Part shown: one piece after another, positions 11,124-21,200 of the stretch
Position numbering within the stretch: position 1 is the stretch's first letter
Layout of the letters: each line of letters starts with the position of its first letter
Notes under the pieces: generated by a model
What the model was told of the DNA's origin: nothing
What the model saw: only the letters and a program-made list of their open reading frames with translations
The model's database searches: none
NCBI RefSeq assembly: GCF_003597395.2
Contig: NC_133790.1
Span: forward strand, 19,225,410 to 19,289,409
DNA: 64,000 nt
DNA from: Chelonoidis abingdonii
Lineage: Eukaryota; Chordata; Testudines; Testudinidae
Direction of reading: 5' to 3'
Position numbers and translations under genes: made by a program

Positions 11124-12742
11124 GCCTGCCCACAGCCCAGGGCAGCAGCACCGTCTCCTCCACCACCACGAGGCAACAGCTGGAGGAAGATGACCCACCC
11201 GGGAGGAATCATATGGACATTTCACCAGGAGCGGTGCCAAAGTTCAAGTCCCCCGCTTGTGTGAAAGCAGGGAGCTAGCCCTGTGCCCAGCCAGTCAGGC
11301 CCATATCAAACCCTGACCACCTTTATTTATAGGAACGAACTGTGGAGTAGTTTAAATTATTGATCATGTGCTAAAATGATGGTGGGGGGAGGGGAATCTA
11401 TCTGCAAACTTTGCAAAGGCCGGCTCTGCCAGCCTGGGGGCGGAGGGGGTGGGGGAATAGGTCAGTGCCCAAAAGTGAGAAGAGAGGCCAGGATTCTCCA
11501 GCCAGATTAGAATTCAGTCCACATTTCCTTTTGCCTTTGAGAAAACGGAGCCAAGCTAGCCAAGGTTTCCACTGAGCTCACTGCCATCTCCCACCTCTCC
11601 CAGCAGGAGTCGCTGGCTGCAGGGGAGCGATTGCATGTCCCTGGCTATGGGGAGCTCGCTGCTACTCCAGTCCCATCCTATACCTGTAGGAGGTGCTCTA
11701 GGGAATGGCTGTGAGCTGCTCATGGCTAGTCCAGACCCAGTCTCGAGAAGCAGGGGTTGCTAGCAGGGATGGTGTGGGACCCCTGGCTGTGGGGGAGCTC
11801 CAGCAGCCTGTACCAGATCTGCCAAGTGCCTCAGTCACAGCATTTTCCAGTGGGAGTCACTAGGGCCAAAGAGGATTGTTCGTGAAGTGAGCTGTGTGAC
11901 ACACACTGGCCCTTTAGCCTCTAGTTTAAGCCAGAAAGCCGAGCGGAGGCCCCTTGGGGCAGGCAATGTTCCTGCCTCCTTGAGTCAGATAGCATGATCC
12001 AGACACACGCCTTCCTGTGGGAGCTTTGCCTGCCCAGCCAGCTCCACTGGAGGAGAGAGGAAATCCACCCTGTACCCCCTCCTGGGAGCACTAAGGGGCT
12101 TTGCTATGGAATCTGCAAGGAACCCAGTGCCCAGAACATGTCCTCTACCATCCCAGCCACTCACACAGGCTCCTGGCGATGCGGTAGAGACCCTGCACTG
12201 CACGGTGGTGCCTACATTTTCCTTTTCCTCGCTGAGGAAACTCATTCCCAGGGCATGAAATTCCAGCCTAGAGTGACCAGGTTCCTCACTCCTCTGACAG
12301 AGGCACCTTGTTTACATGTGAGAGGAGAGTGAGAAAGGTGAAGTGCTCGCCTGCCACTTGACCTCCTCTGATTAAACTGCCTCCTTCCACTCTGCCTCAC
12401 CACCCCCACCCCCTCTGCTCGTACTCCAGTGCTGAGAGCCAGGCAAGTACCTAGCTAGACTAAATGAACTTCACATGTCGTTAACACTCGTACTGTATCC
12501 CCTAGGGGACAGTGACCCTGTCCTTGCCCAGTGCCAAGAGCTCATAATGGTTCCAGTGCAGATCTGTGCCAAAATCGTGTGTCTGTCTACAACAGTTATG
12601 CAGGGGTTTGTCTGTGTACTGTCAGTGACAAATGCAGCCTTAACACTATCGGATGCGCAGGCTAAGAAGGAAAGCACAGGAAAGAGTCACTTTCCGGCTC
12701 TCTGCTCACAAGCCATTGAGTTTTTTTTGTATTTGCAACTTG

Positions 12743-12748
12743 AATAAA
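12743..12748 (+). terminator. Candidate proximal poly(A) signal of SLC25A1
   Basis: AATAAA sits 1.6 kb after the stop codon. A GT-rich run (GTGGGTGTGTGCGC) starts about 70 bases further on, rather far for a cleavage-stimulating element. Confidence 0.45.
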
Positions 12749-14385
12749 ATAAGGGCCTCGCTTTAGAACACACTTCGGAATGAAACCAGGATCTGTAAAG
12801 CCAGCAATCAACTCTTACGTGGGTGTGTGCGCCAACGCGCGTGTGCTCACACCCTGATGCGTATAATATTGCATTTACAATCGTTCTACAGTAACAGTCC
12901 CTGGCAGCCCACAGCGATCTCACTGTAGCATCTGCAGCCCCGATTGTACCAGGCTGACTAGGCAGTGGTTACCACGCTTGCAGCCGAGGCAGATGCTTAG
13001 TTTTCGTTCCTGCTAATATTTTAGAGTCCAAGGGTTTCTTTTCAAGCTGACTTGAGTAAAATGTGTTAGTGTTGCGCTTGCAGCTGCATGCTGGAGTGAC
13101 TCTTGCCATTTTCAAGGCCAAATGGGGGCGGTCGGGCGAGCACCCCGACAATAAACCAAAGTTGCCTGTTAACAAAGTCTCCATTGCTCTGTGTGGGTCA
13201 AAGGCAGCCCTGGGTCTGTTGCAATTTAAGCCTTTTGCTCGCATCCCTTCAGCCACTGAGGGTCCCCCACCCTTGCGTTCTGGATGAGCAAAGAGATCCA
13301 GGAGGGGGCCCCAGGCCTCAAATCACTGGTGAATGCATTTTGCCAATGCAGCTAGCTACACTGCAGCGACACGGGAATGATGCTGTGTTCTGTTACACTG
13401 GCTGCAGATCATTTGACACATTAGCCCATGTATGCTGCAGTCTGCTTTACCAAGTATCTCCCCTCCTAATTCCAGGGTACTTACCCTGGGATTGCAGTGG
13501 TAGCCATTAGGGTCTGAAAAGGCTGGGAACTCTTTCTCCCCCCCACCCCCCTTTTGTGTTTACCATCCAATTCAGTCCATTGCCTCAGCACTGTGCTGAT
13601 AAGGGAATGAGATTTGATGTCCTGTCTGGTCCCTGACTCTTCTCAATCTGCTGCGGAAGCATCCAAGAATGAGATTCTGAATGACTAAAAACTAAACTGG
13701 ACTGTTTCTTGGGCTCACGAGAAACGTCCAAGGTGCTGATCCTGTAAAATCCTTGCTCAGGTGAGTAGATCCCGTGACTATGGTGCTGCTACTGAGGGGA
13801 TCTGAAAGCCAAGTTGGGTTCTTCATGCCTCCTGACTTCACTGATAGGAGCAAAGATTGTGCCCTAAATCCAATACAATGAAAATCAGAGCGTGGGGGTG
13901 AGTGCTGACTGGAAGAGGAGGACATTTGGGAAAGGCCCTTCTTACTGGAGACTAGTTAGGGTCTTCTCCCGCAGGACCAATGAATTATTTCCTGTGTTGC
14001 TTCTTTGGCTTCTTCAGGCCTCAGAGGAACTGCTGCCTTTGGGCTAGAAAGAGACACTACCAAACAGCTGCCTAGTGCAGGGCTGAGAACTGCTGCCGCC
14101 GGGATCCCCTTGGGAGGGGGAGCCACTGTTTCTTTAGTCACATGCTGTAGGGCAGACTGTCTACCTGGAGTGACATTTTATGGGTGCGGGCCATTGCCTG
14201 ACACCCATCCCTTGGGGTAGGTGCCAGAGCCAGGAGAAAGCTCAGCATAGGAGTGTGTGCACTGTGTTGTCTCTTTGCCTCTGCCTTGGCAGAGTCTGTG
14301 CTCTGCTCTCCGCAAGGCTGTCTCTTCTACACGTGTTGTCAGCCCCTGCTGCTTTCTCAGGTTTTACTGCATTCAGAGATTATGT

Positions 14386-14391
14386 AATAAA
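14386..14391 (+). terminator. Candidate distal poly(A) signal of SLC25A1
   Basis: AATAAA is followed 20-30 bases later by GGATGTGTGTCTC and then further T/GT-rich sequence. That spacing is textbook for cleavage-factor binding. It is the best-formed poly(A) site in the first 18 kb. Confidence 0.55.
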
Positions 14392-15909
14392 CTGAAACCT
14401 GCTGCAAGCTGGATGTGTGTCTCTTCTTTCTTTTCTGGTGTCTGTGTATCGCTTTTTTGTCATGGATGCCTCTGAATCACATGGCATCAAAGCACTGGTT
14501 AATTTCAAGAATGGAGTATGTGTAGTATCAAAGTTCAGAATTCAAGGGAATTCTCTTAATGAGCACCCCCTGATGGAGCGGGAAACATGCTGATTAAGTA
14601 GTCTGGTGTTCTGATCAGAGTGCCATGCTGCAGCCAGCTGCTGTACTGTTGAACACTCACTTTTATCTGGGGAATCACTAGACACGGTACCAGTTAGCTA
14701 ACCGAAGGGCTAATGCCTTCGGCAGCTGGAGCAGAGCAGGGATGCGGTATGAAGTGAACAAAGGCACCGTGGTGAATGTGATGCTTACTGCAGCTGGCTG
14801 TTCTTCCAAGAGATGCCAATTACCCCCAGAAGTTTGCGGGAGAGACACAGCCGTCTCTCTGCTGCTGTGTGCATCTTGAAGAGCCCAGATCTGAAATATT
14901 CCAGTGTACTAGGTCATAGTTTTGGCGTGGGTACAAACTCTTGTAAGGTAAAACAGAGTGGAATCCAGGGAAGTGCTGCTCTGCCAAGTGTATACAAATG
15001 GATGTGGCGGGGGGGGGGGGGGGGCAGGGAATCCATTTTGTTTATAAATGTTTCCCCCCGCCCAAACAGGCCAGCCCTACAAACCCCCCTGGGGATCTGA
15101 AAGTGGAGCTGGGTTCTATCTATCTTAGTGCATCACCTACAGTAAAGACTCTACGGGACAATTTTTATCACTATTGCAGCCCCACGTACTCCAAATATAC
15201 AGGAGTTACGTTATCCAGGGGACTGCCTAAGTTCTTTGTGGCTTTGAAATCCTGCCTGATCTTGTAGTTTCAGACTCGGGTTCCCTCTTGGCCAAAGGGA
15301 AGAAAGCATCTTGGCTTGTCAGGTGCCTGAGCTGCCTTGTGTTGAGTGATGCAAGTTCGCAGGACAGTGTGCCCTTTCTTTAGTTGTACGGTGCTGGCCT
15401 GCTCCTGTTTTTAATTGTCGGCAAGTCAAGCTTTCCAGACATGGGGTTCAAAGCACCTAGCTTTTCTCAGTTCGGAACTTGGTTTCTGCCTTTGCTTTGG
15501 GAATAGCTGAGAGCTGGCCTAGGCTGCATTTGAAATCCTAGGCAGTGGTCTCTGACAGTGGAAAACAATATGACCAAGGAAACTGCTGAATGGGCCCCAC
15601 ACGACTTTCCAGCTGCTGAGCAGAGATGCACGTACCAGTACCAGACAGCACCTCACTAAGCTTCTCAGGTCTGGGGCTGGTCCCTAAACCTTGATGGTGC
15701 AGGAGCTATTCTTGTTCTGCTAGGGTTTAACAAGCAGCAGGAGGGACCTGACTCAACCCCCAGGCTTGCAGTTAGGAACCCATGTAAGGGTCTGAGTGCT
15801 GAAATCGTTGCCCTCTGAACAGCAGGGCAGCTTGGGAGGAACATACAGGCCCAGAGCCTGAACCCATTGCCATTGCAACATACAAGTAACTTCTCACTGC
15901 TTCTTAATG

Positions 15910-16352
15910 GCCCTGAGCCAGGCCTTTGGCTGTATTAAATCACATTTTGTCTGAATGGGGCTGGCTTACCAAGTGACTCAGATTGCTTTGTATAACTGCC
16001 TGTCATTTTTTACCATTCTGGTAACATTTATCATCCACAAACTTTATCAGCAGTGATTTTATATTTACTTCCAGGTCACTGATTAAAATGTTGAATAGTG
16101 GTGGGCCTAGTACCAGTCCCTGAGGAACCCCAATAGAAACACCCCCATTCAATGATGATTCCCCATTGACAACTATGTTTTGAGGTCAGTCAGTCAGTCA
16201 GTCTTAATCCATTGAATGAGTGCTTGATTAATAGTGCATAGCAGGCATTTTTAAATCCGAATAGCATGCAAACACCTTACAAAATTGTACATTACATCCC
16301 TGCAGTTACCTTTATCACCCACCTTTGTTATCTCATTGGCCTAGTTTTATGG
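15910..16352 (-). mobile_element. CR1 LINE fragment
   Basis: The + strand phrases 'CCACAAACTTTATCAGCAGT', 'TCCCTGAGGAACCCCA' and 'GATGATTCCCCATTGACAA' are antisense to the CR1 reverse-transcriptase region as seen in turtle CR1 copies. A short TCAG tetranucleotide run (about 16186-16203) interrupts it. It is diverged, with no intact ORF. Confidence 0.75.
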
Positions 16353-16439
16353 AAAATATGTGAGCAAAGCCTCCTTACTGGCCAAAACAGTCAAGCTTGG
16401 GTGTCAAACAATGGGCTCCTAGCTCCATATTTAGGCACC

Positions 16440-16610
16440 TCAGTGAAAGCGGCTTGATTTTCTGAAGTGCTCAGCCCTCCAAATCCAATTGAAGCCAAGG
16501 AGGGGTGCAAATGCTCAACACCTGGGAAATCTGGGCCAGTTTATTCAGGGACTTATGGATTTAGGAACTGATTATTTTAGGTACCTAGTTTTGAAAGTGT
16601 GGGCCAAAGT
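16440..16610. repeat. Diverged GGCCAGATTTTCAAA-family repeat
   Basis: This shares the phrases 'GATTTTCTGAAGTGCTCAG', 'GGAAATCTGGGCC' and 'AGGTACCTAGTTTTGAAA' with the repeat at 1568-1790. It is non-coding. Confidence 0.35.
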
Positions 16611-16984
16611 TGTTTATTCTCATGTGACCTCTGCACTTGAAACGCTGCACCTGTAGTGATTCAGTGTCGATACTTCCTACAGTGATGGGAGAGGTTTCTC
16701 TGGGATGTAGGAAATCCACCTCCCCATGAGGCAGTGACTAGCTGGAGGCAGGATTGGCGCTTCCATTTAGGTGACCTAGGTAATCGTCTAGGGTGCCAGA
16801 ATTTGGGGGGGTGGCAATTTGGCAGTGGGGGGTCCTTCTGCGCTCCGGGTCTTCAGCGGCAATTCTGCGGCAGGTCCTTCACTTGCTCCAGGACCCACCG
16901 CTGAAGTGCCCTGAAGACCAGGAGCGCGGAAGGACACCTGCCTAGGGCTCCAAAAACCCTGGCGCCGCTCCTGGCTGGAGGGAG

Positions 16985-17425
16985 GTATCAGAGGGGGAGC
17001 CGTGTTAGTCTGGATCTGTAAAAGCAGCAAAGCATCCTGTGGCACCTTGTAGAGCTGGGGTCGGCAACCTTTCAGAAGTGCTGTGCTGAGTCTTCATTTA
17101 TTCACTCTGATTTAAGGTTTCGCGTGCCAGAAATACATTTTAATGTTTTTTAGAAGGTCTCTTTCTATAAGTCTATAATATAGAACTAAACTATTGTTGT
17201 ATGTAAAGTAAATAAGGTTTTTAAAATGTTTAAGAAGCTTCATTTAAAATTTAAATTAAAGTGGAGAGCCCTCCCCGGAGCAGTGGCCAGGGCCCAGGCA
17301 GTGTGAGTGCCACTGAAAATCAACTCGTGTGCCGCCTTCGGCACAGGTGCTATAAGTTGCCTACTCCTGTTATAGACTAACAGAGGTATTGGAGCATGAG
17401 CTTTCCTGGGTGAATACCCACTTCA
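16985..17425. repeat. Older turtle interspersed repeat split by a hAT insertion
   Basis: The left part (about 16985-17054) reads 'GAGCCGTGTTAGTCTGGAT', then 'CCTGTGGCACCTTGTAGA'. The right part (17370-17425) resumes 'TTATAGACTAACAGAGG' and 'GAGCATGAGCTTTCCTGG'. These join into one continuous repeat common in turtle and crocodilian DNA, which I associate with ends of Penelope-like elements, though not firmly. Confidence 0.6.
17055..17369. mobile_element. Non-autonomous hAT element nested in an older repeat
   Basis: The left end is CTGGGGTCGGCAACCTTTC. The right end read in reverse is CAGGAGTAGGCAACTTATAG. Flanking octamers TTGTAGAG and TTATAGAC match at six of eight positions and agree with the uninterrupted host repeat, so they mark an aged 8-bp target duplication. 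It is 315 bp, non-coding, about 450 bp upstream of the next gene's TATA box. Confidence 0.75.
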
Positions 17426-17639
17426 GCCAATGTATGAGGGAGGGAAGAATTCTTCTGTTTCCAACTGCTGTCTGCACCAGCCACTCAGTGGCCTTAAATG
17501 CCTCACTTAGGGCAGTCGATTTTTCACAGCCCTCAGCCATGGCACTGGCTTACCTGTTTTAGGGCAGACCAGGCCTTAGCCACTGACTGGCTTCTTCCCC
17601 TCCCCCCCTTTTTTAATTAATTCCTTTGCTCCCTGGCTC

Positions 17640-17972
17640 AGAGGCCGTGAGTCAGAGGCGAGCTCCTGCCCCGGCAGACCTGTGCAAGGTGGGGGCCGTG
17701 CTGGCTTAAAGACCCGGGAGCAACCTTCGCCCTGGGCTTGTGGCAGGTAGGGGAGAAAGTGTTTCCCTTGATGCCGGCAAGGGCGGGCAGCGCGGGGGCT
17801 GGCGCCGGGGGATCGCGTTGCTCCTATAAAGGCCAGTCCAGAGCGCGAGAGCGTTGTCACATAACGGGCTGAGCCGGCCGGGCTAGCGGCCCAGCATGCG
17901 GCGGCCGGCGGTGGTCGCCATTCCCTCTGGGACGGGCGGCCGCGGGCAGCGCTGAGCGCCCGCGGGGTGGGC
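17640..17972 (+). promoter_or_regulatory. Promoter and 5' UTR of the SBSPON-like gene
   Basis: A TATAAA box lies at 17825-17830, so transcription should start near 17855-17860. GC- and CpG-rich sequence follows and spans exon 1. An AP-1-type TGAGTCA occurs at 17648-17654; its function is not shown. The resulting 5' UTR would be about 115 nt and contains an upstream ORF (17896-17955). Confidence 0.6.
17896..17955 (+). CDS. Upstream ORF in the SBSPON-like 5' UTR
   Basis: ATG with A at -3 opens a 19-codon frame that ends in TGA, 17 bases before the main ATG at 17973. It lies downstream of the expected TSS and so would be in the mRNA. The peptide (MRRPAVVAIPSGTGGRGQR) is arginine-rich and resembles nothing I know. 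A regulatory rather than coding role is likelier. Confidence 0.4.
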   Translation: MRRPAVVAIPSGTGGRGQR

Positions 17973-18216
17973 ATGGAGGGGCAGCGCTGGCGTGGCCCGG
18001 GCTGCTGGCTGCTCTGCTGGGGCTGGCTCCTGGCGGCCGGGCACCTGCGGGGGGCAGAGGCGGGCTGTGGCCGGCGGGGGAGCCCCCGCTGCTGCCCCGG
18101 GCGCAATAACGCGTGCGCCGACCTCAGCGGGCCCCGGGCCCCCTGCTACTGCGACACTCACTGCGAGAAGACGGGCGACTGCTGCGAGGATTACCCCGGC
18201 GTGTGCCAGCGAGCGG
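17973..18216 (+). CDS. SBSPON-like: SBSPON-like exon 1: signal peptide and somatomedin-B domain
   Basis: The exon encodes 81 codons and leaves in phase 1 at GCGG|gtgagt. Residues 11-22 are hydrophobic, and cleavage is likely after GAEA (27-30). The somatomedin-B domain holds C32, C40, C41, C48, C58, C60, C64, C70, C71 and C78. The YCDTHCEKTGDCCEDY core is canonical. The exon is very GC-rich, unlike the later exons, as expected of a promoter-proximal CpG island. A GTG codon two codons upstream is in frame but not a credible start. Confidence 0.93.
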
Positions 18217-21200
18217 GTGAGTGCCGGGCTGGGAGGGGATCCGGAGTGACTCTGGAGTGACTCCGCCGGAGCTGGGGGGCGAACGGCTCCGCAGTGGGGA
18301 GCTGCGAGGCCGGTCCCTGGACGGGCTAGTTCGGGTTCAGCCGGGCTGGGCTGGCAGCCCTGTTAGCAGCACCGCGCTGTGCACATTGCGGAGGCGGGGG
18401 GTAAAGGGAGCCGGTTTTTCAGTGGGGCTTCCCAGCCCTTTTTTGCCAGCTGTTTCTGCCGGGCGTCGGCTTCCTGTGGGCCCGATCCTGCCGCCGGCTG
18501 AAGTCGGTAGCTCCGCTCCCACTGGAGCCGGCCGTGCCCCTCATTCCTCTCTTCTTCGTGCCTAGGGCCGTGGGGGAGTCACCGGGCAGCGGCTTGGTGT
18601 CTGCGCCCCCCCAAGGCGATGTCTCCTGGGCTCTGCTGAACAGATCCGACGGGGACACTAGCAGGTGTGAACGAGAGGGTCCAGCTTTCAGAGTTAGGGC
18701 CTGGGCTTGTGCCCCCGATGGTGACAGTCTGTCCCCGGGCGCTGGTGGGAGATGTGGTGTGGCCCAAGGCAGGAGGTGCGGGTAAAGGCCAGGTGAAGAA
18801 TCTGCCTATTAGGAAAGGCCGGGGGAGATAGAAAGTTCTGGGGTCTCTTGCTGGGGTGACGGTTCGGATAGACACTCGTGGCACATACAGCAGTGCTCCC
18901 CCAAGCCCGAGGCTGCATTCCCCCAAGCCCGAGGCTGAGCTGAGGCTGACTCTAGCTGGAACTGGACTTGGTGCAATGAAATATATCGGGACTTGGAGAC
19001 TGCCCTCTATCCCAGCTCACTCTGAGCAGGTCCCACTGTAGTGGGGCGTCTCTGGGGCTGGGGTGAGAGGAACTCCCTGGGGGTTCTGGCTGCATTTGAT
19101 GGCACTGTTCTGTTGACCTGAGGACGGATGGACCCTGAGCACAGGTGACAATGTTGCACAGTGTCCAGGAGACTTGAGAGGGATTTGGGGCAGGGAGAGA
19201 GAATGTCTCAGGCTCGTTACACCAGTTTGAAGGCTGCCAAGATCATGGTTAAATAGCAACACCTTGGATAGCAGGGACCAGAGTCTTAACCCTAAACCTG
19301 TTAGATACGTGCTGGCATAGCCGGAGGTGTGACCTGCTGCCCTTTCTCATGTAAGTAGCGCCCCGTTGGTTTGCTCACAGGAGTAAGGGCAGCAGAACCC
19401 AGCCCCAGGAAGGTGACAGCCTGGGCGGCTGCTCTGTCCTTGTAGATGTGTTGGAGGAAGAGAGATGCTTTGATTCTTCACTCACTCCGGTGTAAACCAG
19501 GACTAATTCTGCATCGGAGTCAATGGCCTCACACTGGCATGAGAGCAGAGTGGAGATCAATGAGACTGTGTGAGGGAAAGAGAATGAATGAACGGGGGTG
19601 CGGGAACTTTTTGTGTTCATTGAATTAAGCACAGTGGGATTCTAAACTGAACTGCAGGATGAGGCTATTGTTGGGGGTTTGAAAAGATCTATCTGGGGCT
19701 GAAGTTCAAGCTATTTTCTCTTGTCAGAGACTCACCAACAATAGTCTTTCTCTGTGACCTTTTCAATGACTGAACTGGCCAATGGCTTTCTTGGTGTTGT
19801 AACCAAAGAGCAGGAGAGACTCTAGGTTTGTTTTTTTTTTGAAGTCCTGGATTGAGCAGAGTAGCCTGCACCTGCCAGCAGCTCTTTGGTGATAGGTGCT
19901 AACATTCCCGTTATAGCATAGATGCATCTGTGTGTGTAACACGTATGGTGAGCATGCACGTGCATTGTAGTGTTGGGGTACCTGAATCTGTGTAAAGTAT
20001 TCGCTTAGCCACCACAATCTGCCTGTGTGCTTATCCTCCCCTTGCCCTGGTGATGTAGGAAGTGCTGTTCTCTCCAGATTAGAGGCACATAGGGTAAAAC
20101 TTGAGAAGTGACTGAGTGACCTAGGAGCCTAAACCACTTTTGAAAATTGGACTTAGTAATTGAGGTGCTTTTGAAAATGTGACCCCAAGAGATGAAGTGA
20201 CTTGCCCAGGGTCACACTGCAAGTCTGTGGTAGAATCCTCCATGTCTCCAGAGTCCATGGCTAGCTCCCCAACCACTGGACCCTCCTGCCTGTCATCCTA
20301 ATGAAGGAGATGAGACCACATCATCTTGAAAACCCAGCAGTTCTGTAATGCAGCCAGAGCCTTCACGCAGCAGTGCCCTGGACTGGTGGGAGACAGCACC
20401 ACGTTGCAGAAGAATCCCTTGTTTCATTTTCCACTCCCACTCTCAAACAGCCCCATCTGCAGTCAAGCGAATGGGGAAGGGCAATCCGTTCCCGTGAGGA
20501 GAACATGTATCACTCCACAGATTCCTGCAATAAGATGAACTGTGCCTTGCCTTCCTGTGTCTGTCCTGTACAGGAGTGCAGCTCTGGGTCTGATTTCACA
20601 CACCTGTGTGTGCATACTGTAAGACCGCGTAGCTACAAGTACCAAGGGAGCTGTATGCTCAGAGTTGCATGTCTTGTGAGCAGCCTAGCTGGGAGAACAG
20701 TGGGATTAACGCATGGTGTGTGGTTTAGGGGAAGGAAAGGGAGCTAATGGTGTGCGTTAAAACTGGAATGTCAGCGCAGTCTTCCAGGCTTAACTCCAGA
20801 ATCTGCTGGTTTTCCTTGGTCGGAATGAGACTCTCTTAGAGCCATATAGCCTCAAATGCACCTTGGGCATTGCTGCCTATTTAAAAAAATCTGGCTCTTG
20901 CCTCTTGTTGCCTCAGCACCATGTAGAGTTTGTGTCCTAGGGGCTGTGGTGATGTTGTCTCATGGAGGTAAGGGCTCTGCTTTTGTAACTCATTTGAGGC
21001 TTTGCTGTGGGTATCTGGGTGATCTGGGCTCTTTGGCACTCCGTTGTGGGCGTCGAGACCTTGCTAGCTGCCAGGTGTCACTCCCGGTGGTGTCTGCTGA
21101 AGGGCAGTTGGATGAGGAACTGGGGGTGACTGAGGCACAAGCTTCAGGAGAATCAATTGGTCTTGACAATTGACTGTTGAAGAGCAGAATTGGTCAGTGT

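Larger units (their letters stand above)
11124..14415 (+). other. Candidate SLC25A1 3' UTR and downstream flank
   Basis: No coding exon is recognised here. Two AATAAA signals (12743 and 14386) are each followed by GT-rich sequence, so the UTR is about 1.6 kb or about 3.3 kb. A further AATAAA at 13150 lacks a clear GT-rich follower. No mobile element was recognised in this stretch, which is itself unusual for the window. Confidence 0.45.
14416..17600. other. Intergenic region between SLC25A1 and the SBSPON-like gene
   Basis: I found no exon. The region holds a 17-base G run near 15008, a CR1 fragment, diverged repeats and a hAT element nested inside an older repeat, all listed separately. The remainder is unremarkable. 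Confidence 0.6.

Noticed and set aside
16186..16203. Short TCAG tandem run as a possible regulatory repeat
   Set aside because: Only about four units inside a CR1 fragment; ordinary slippage product.
17576..18161. Minus-strand frames opposite SBSPON-like exon 1
   Set aside because: Shadows of a CpG-rich coding exon and promoter; the + strand has signal peptide, domain cysteines and correct splice donor.
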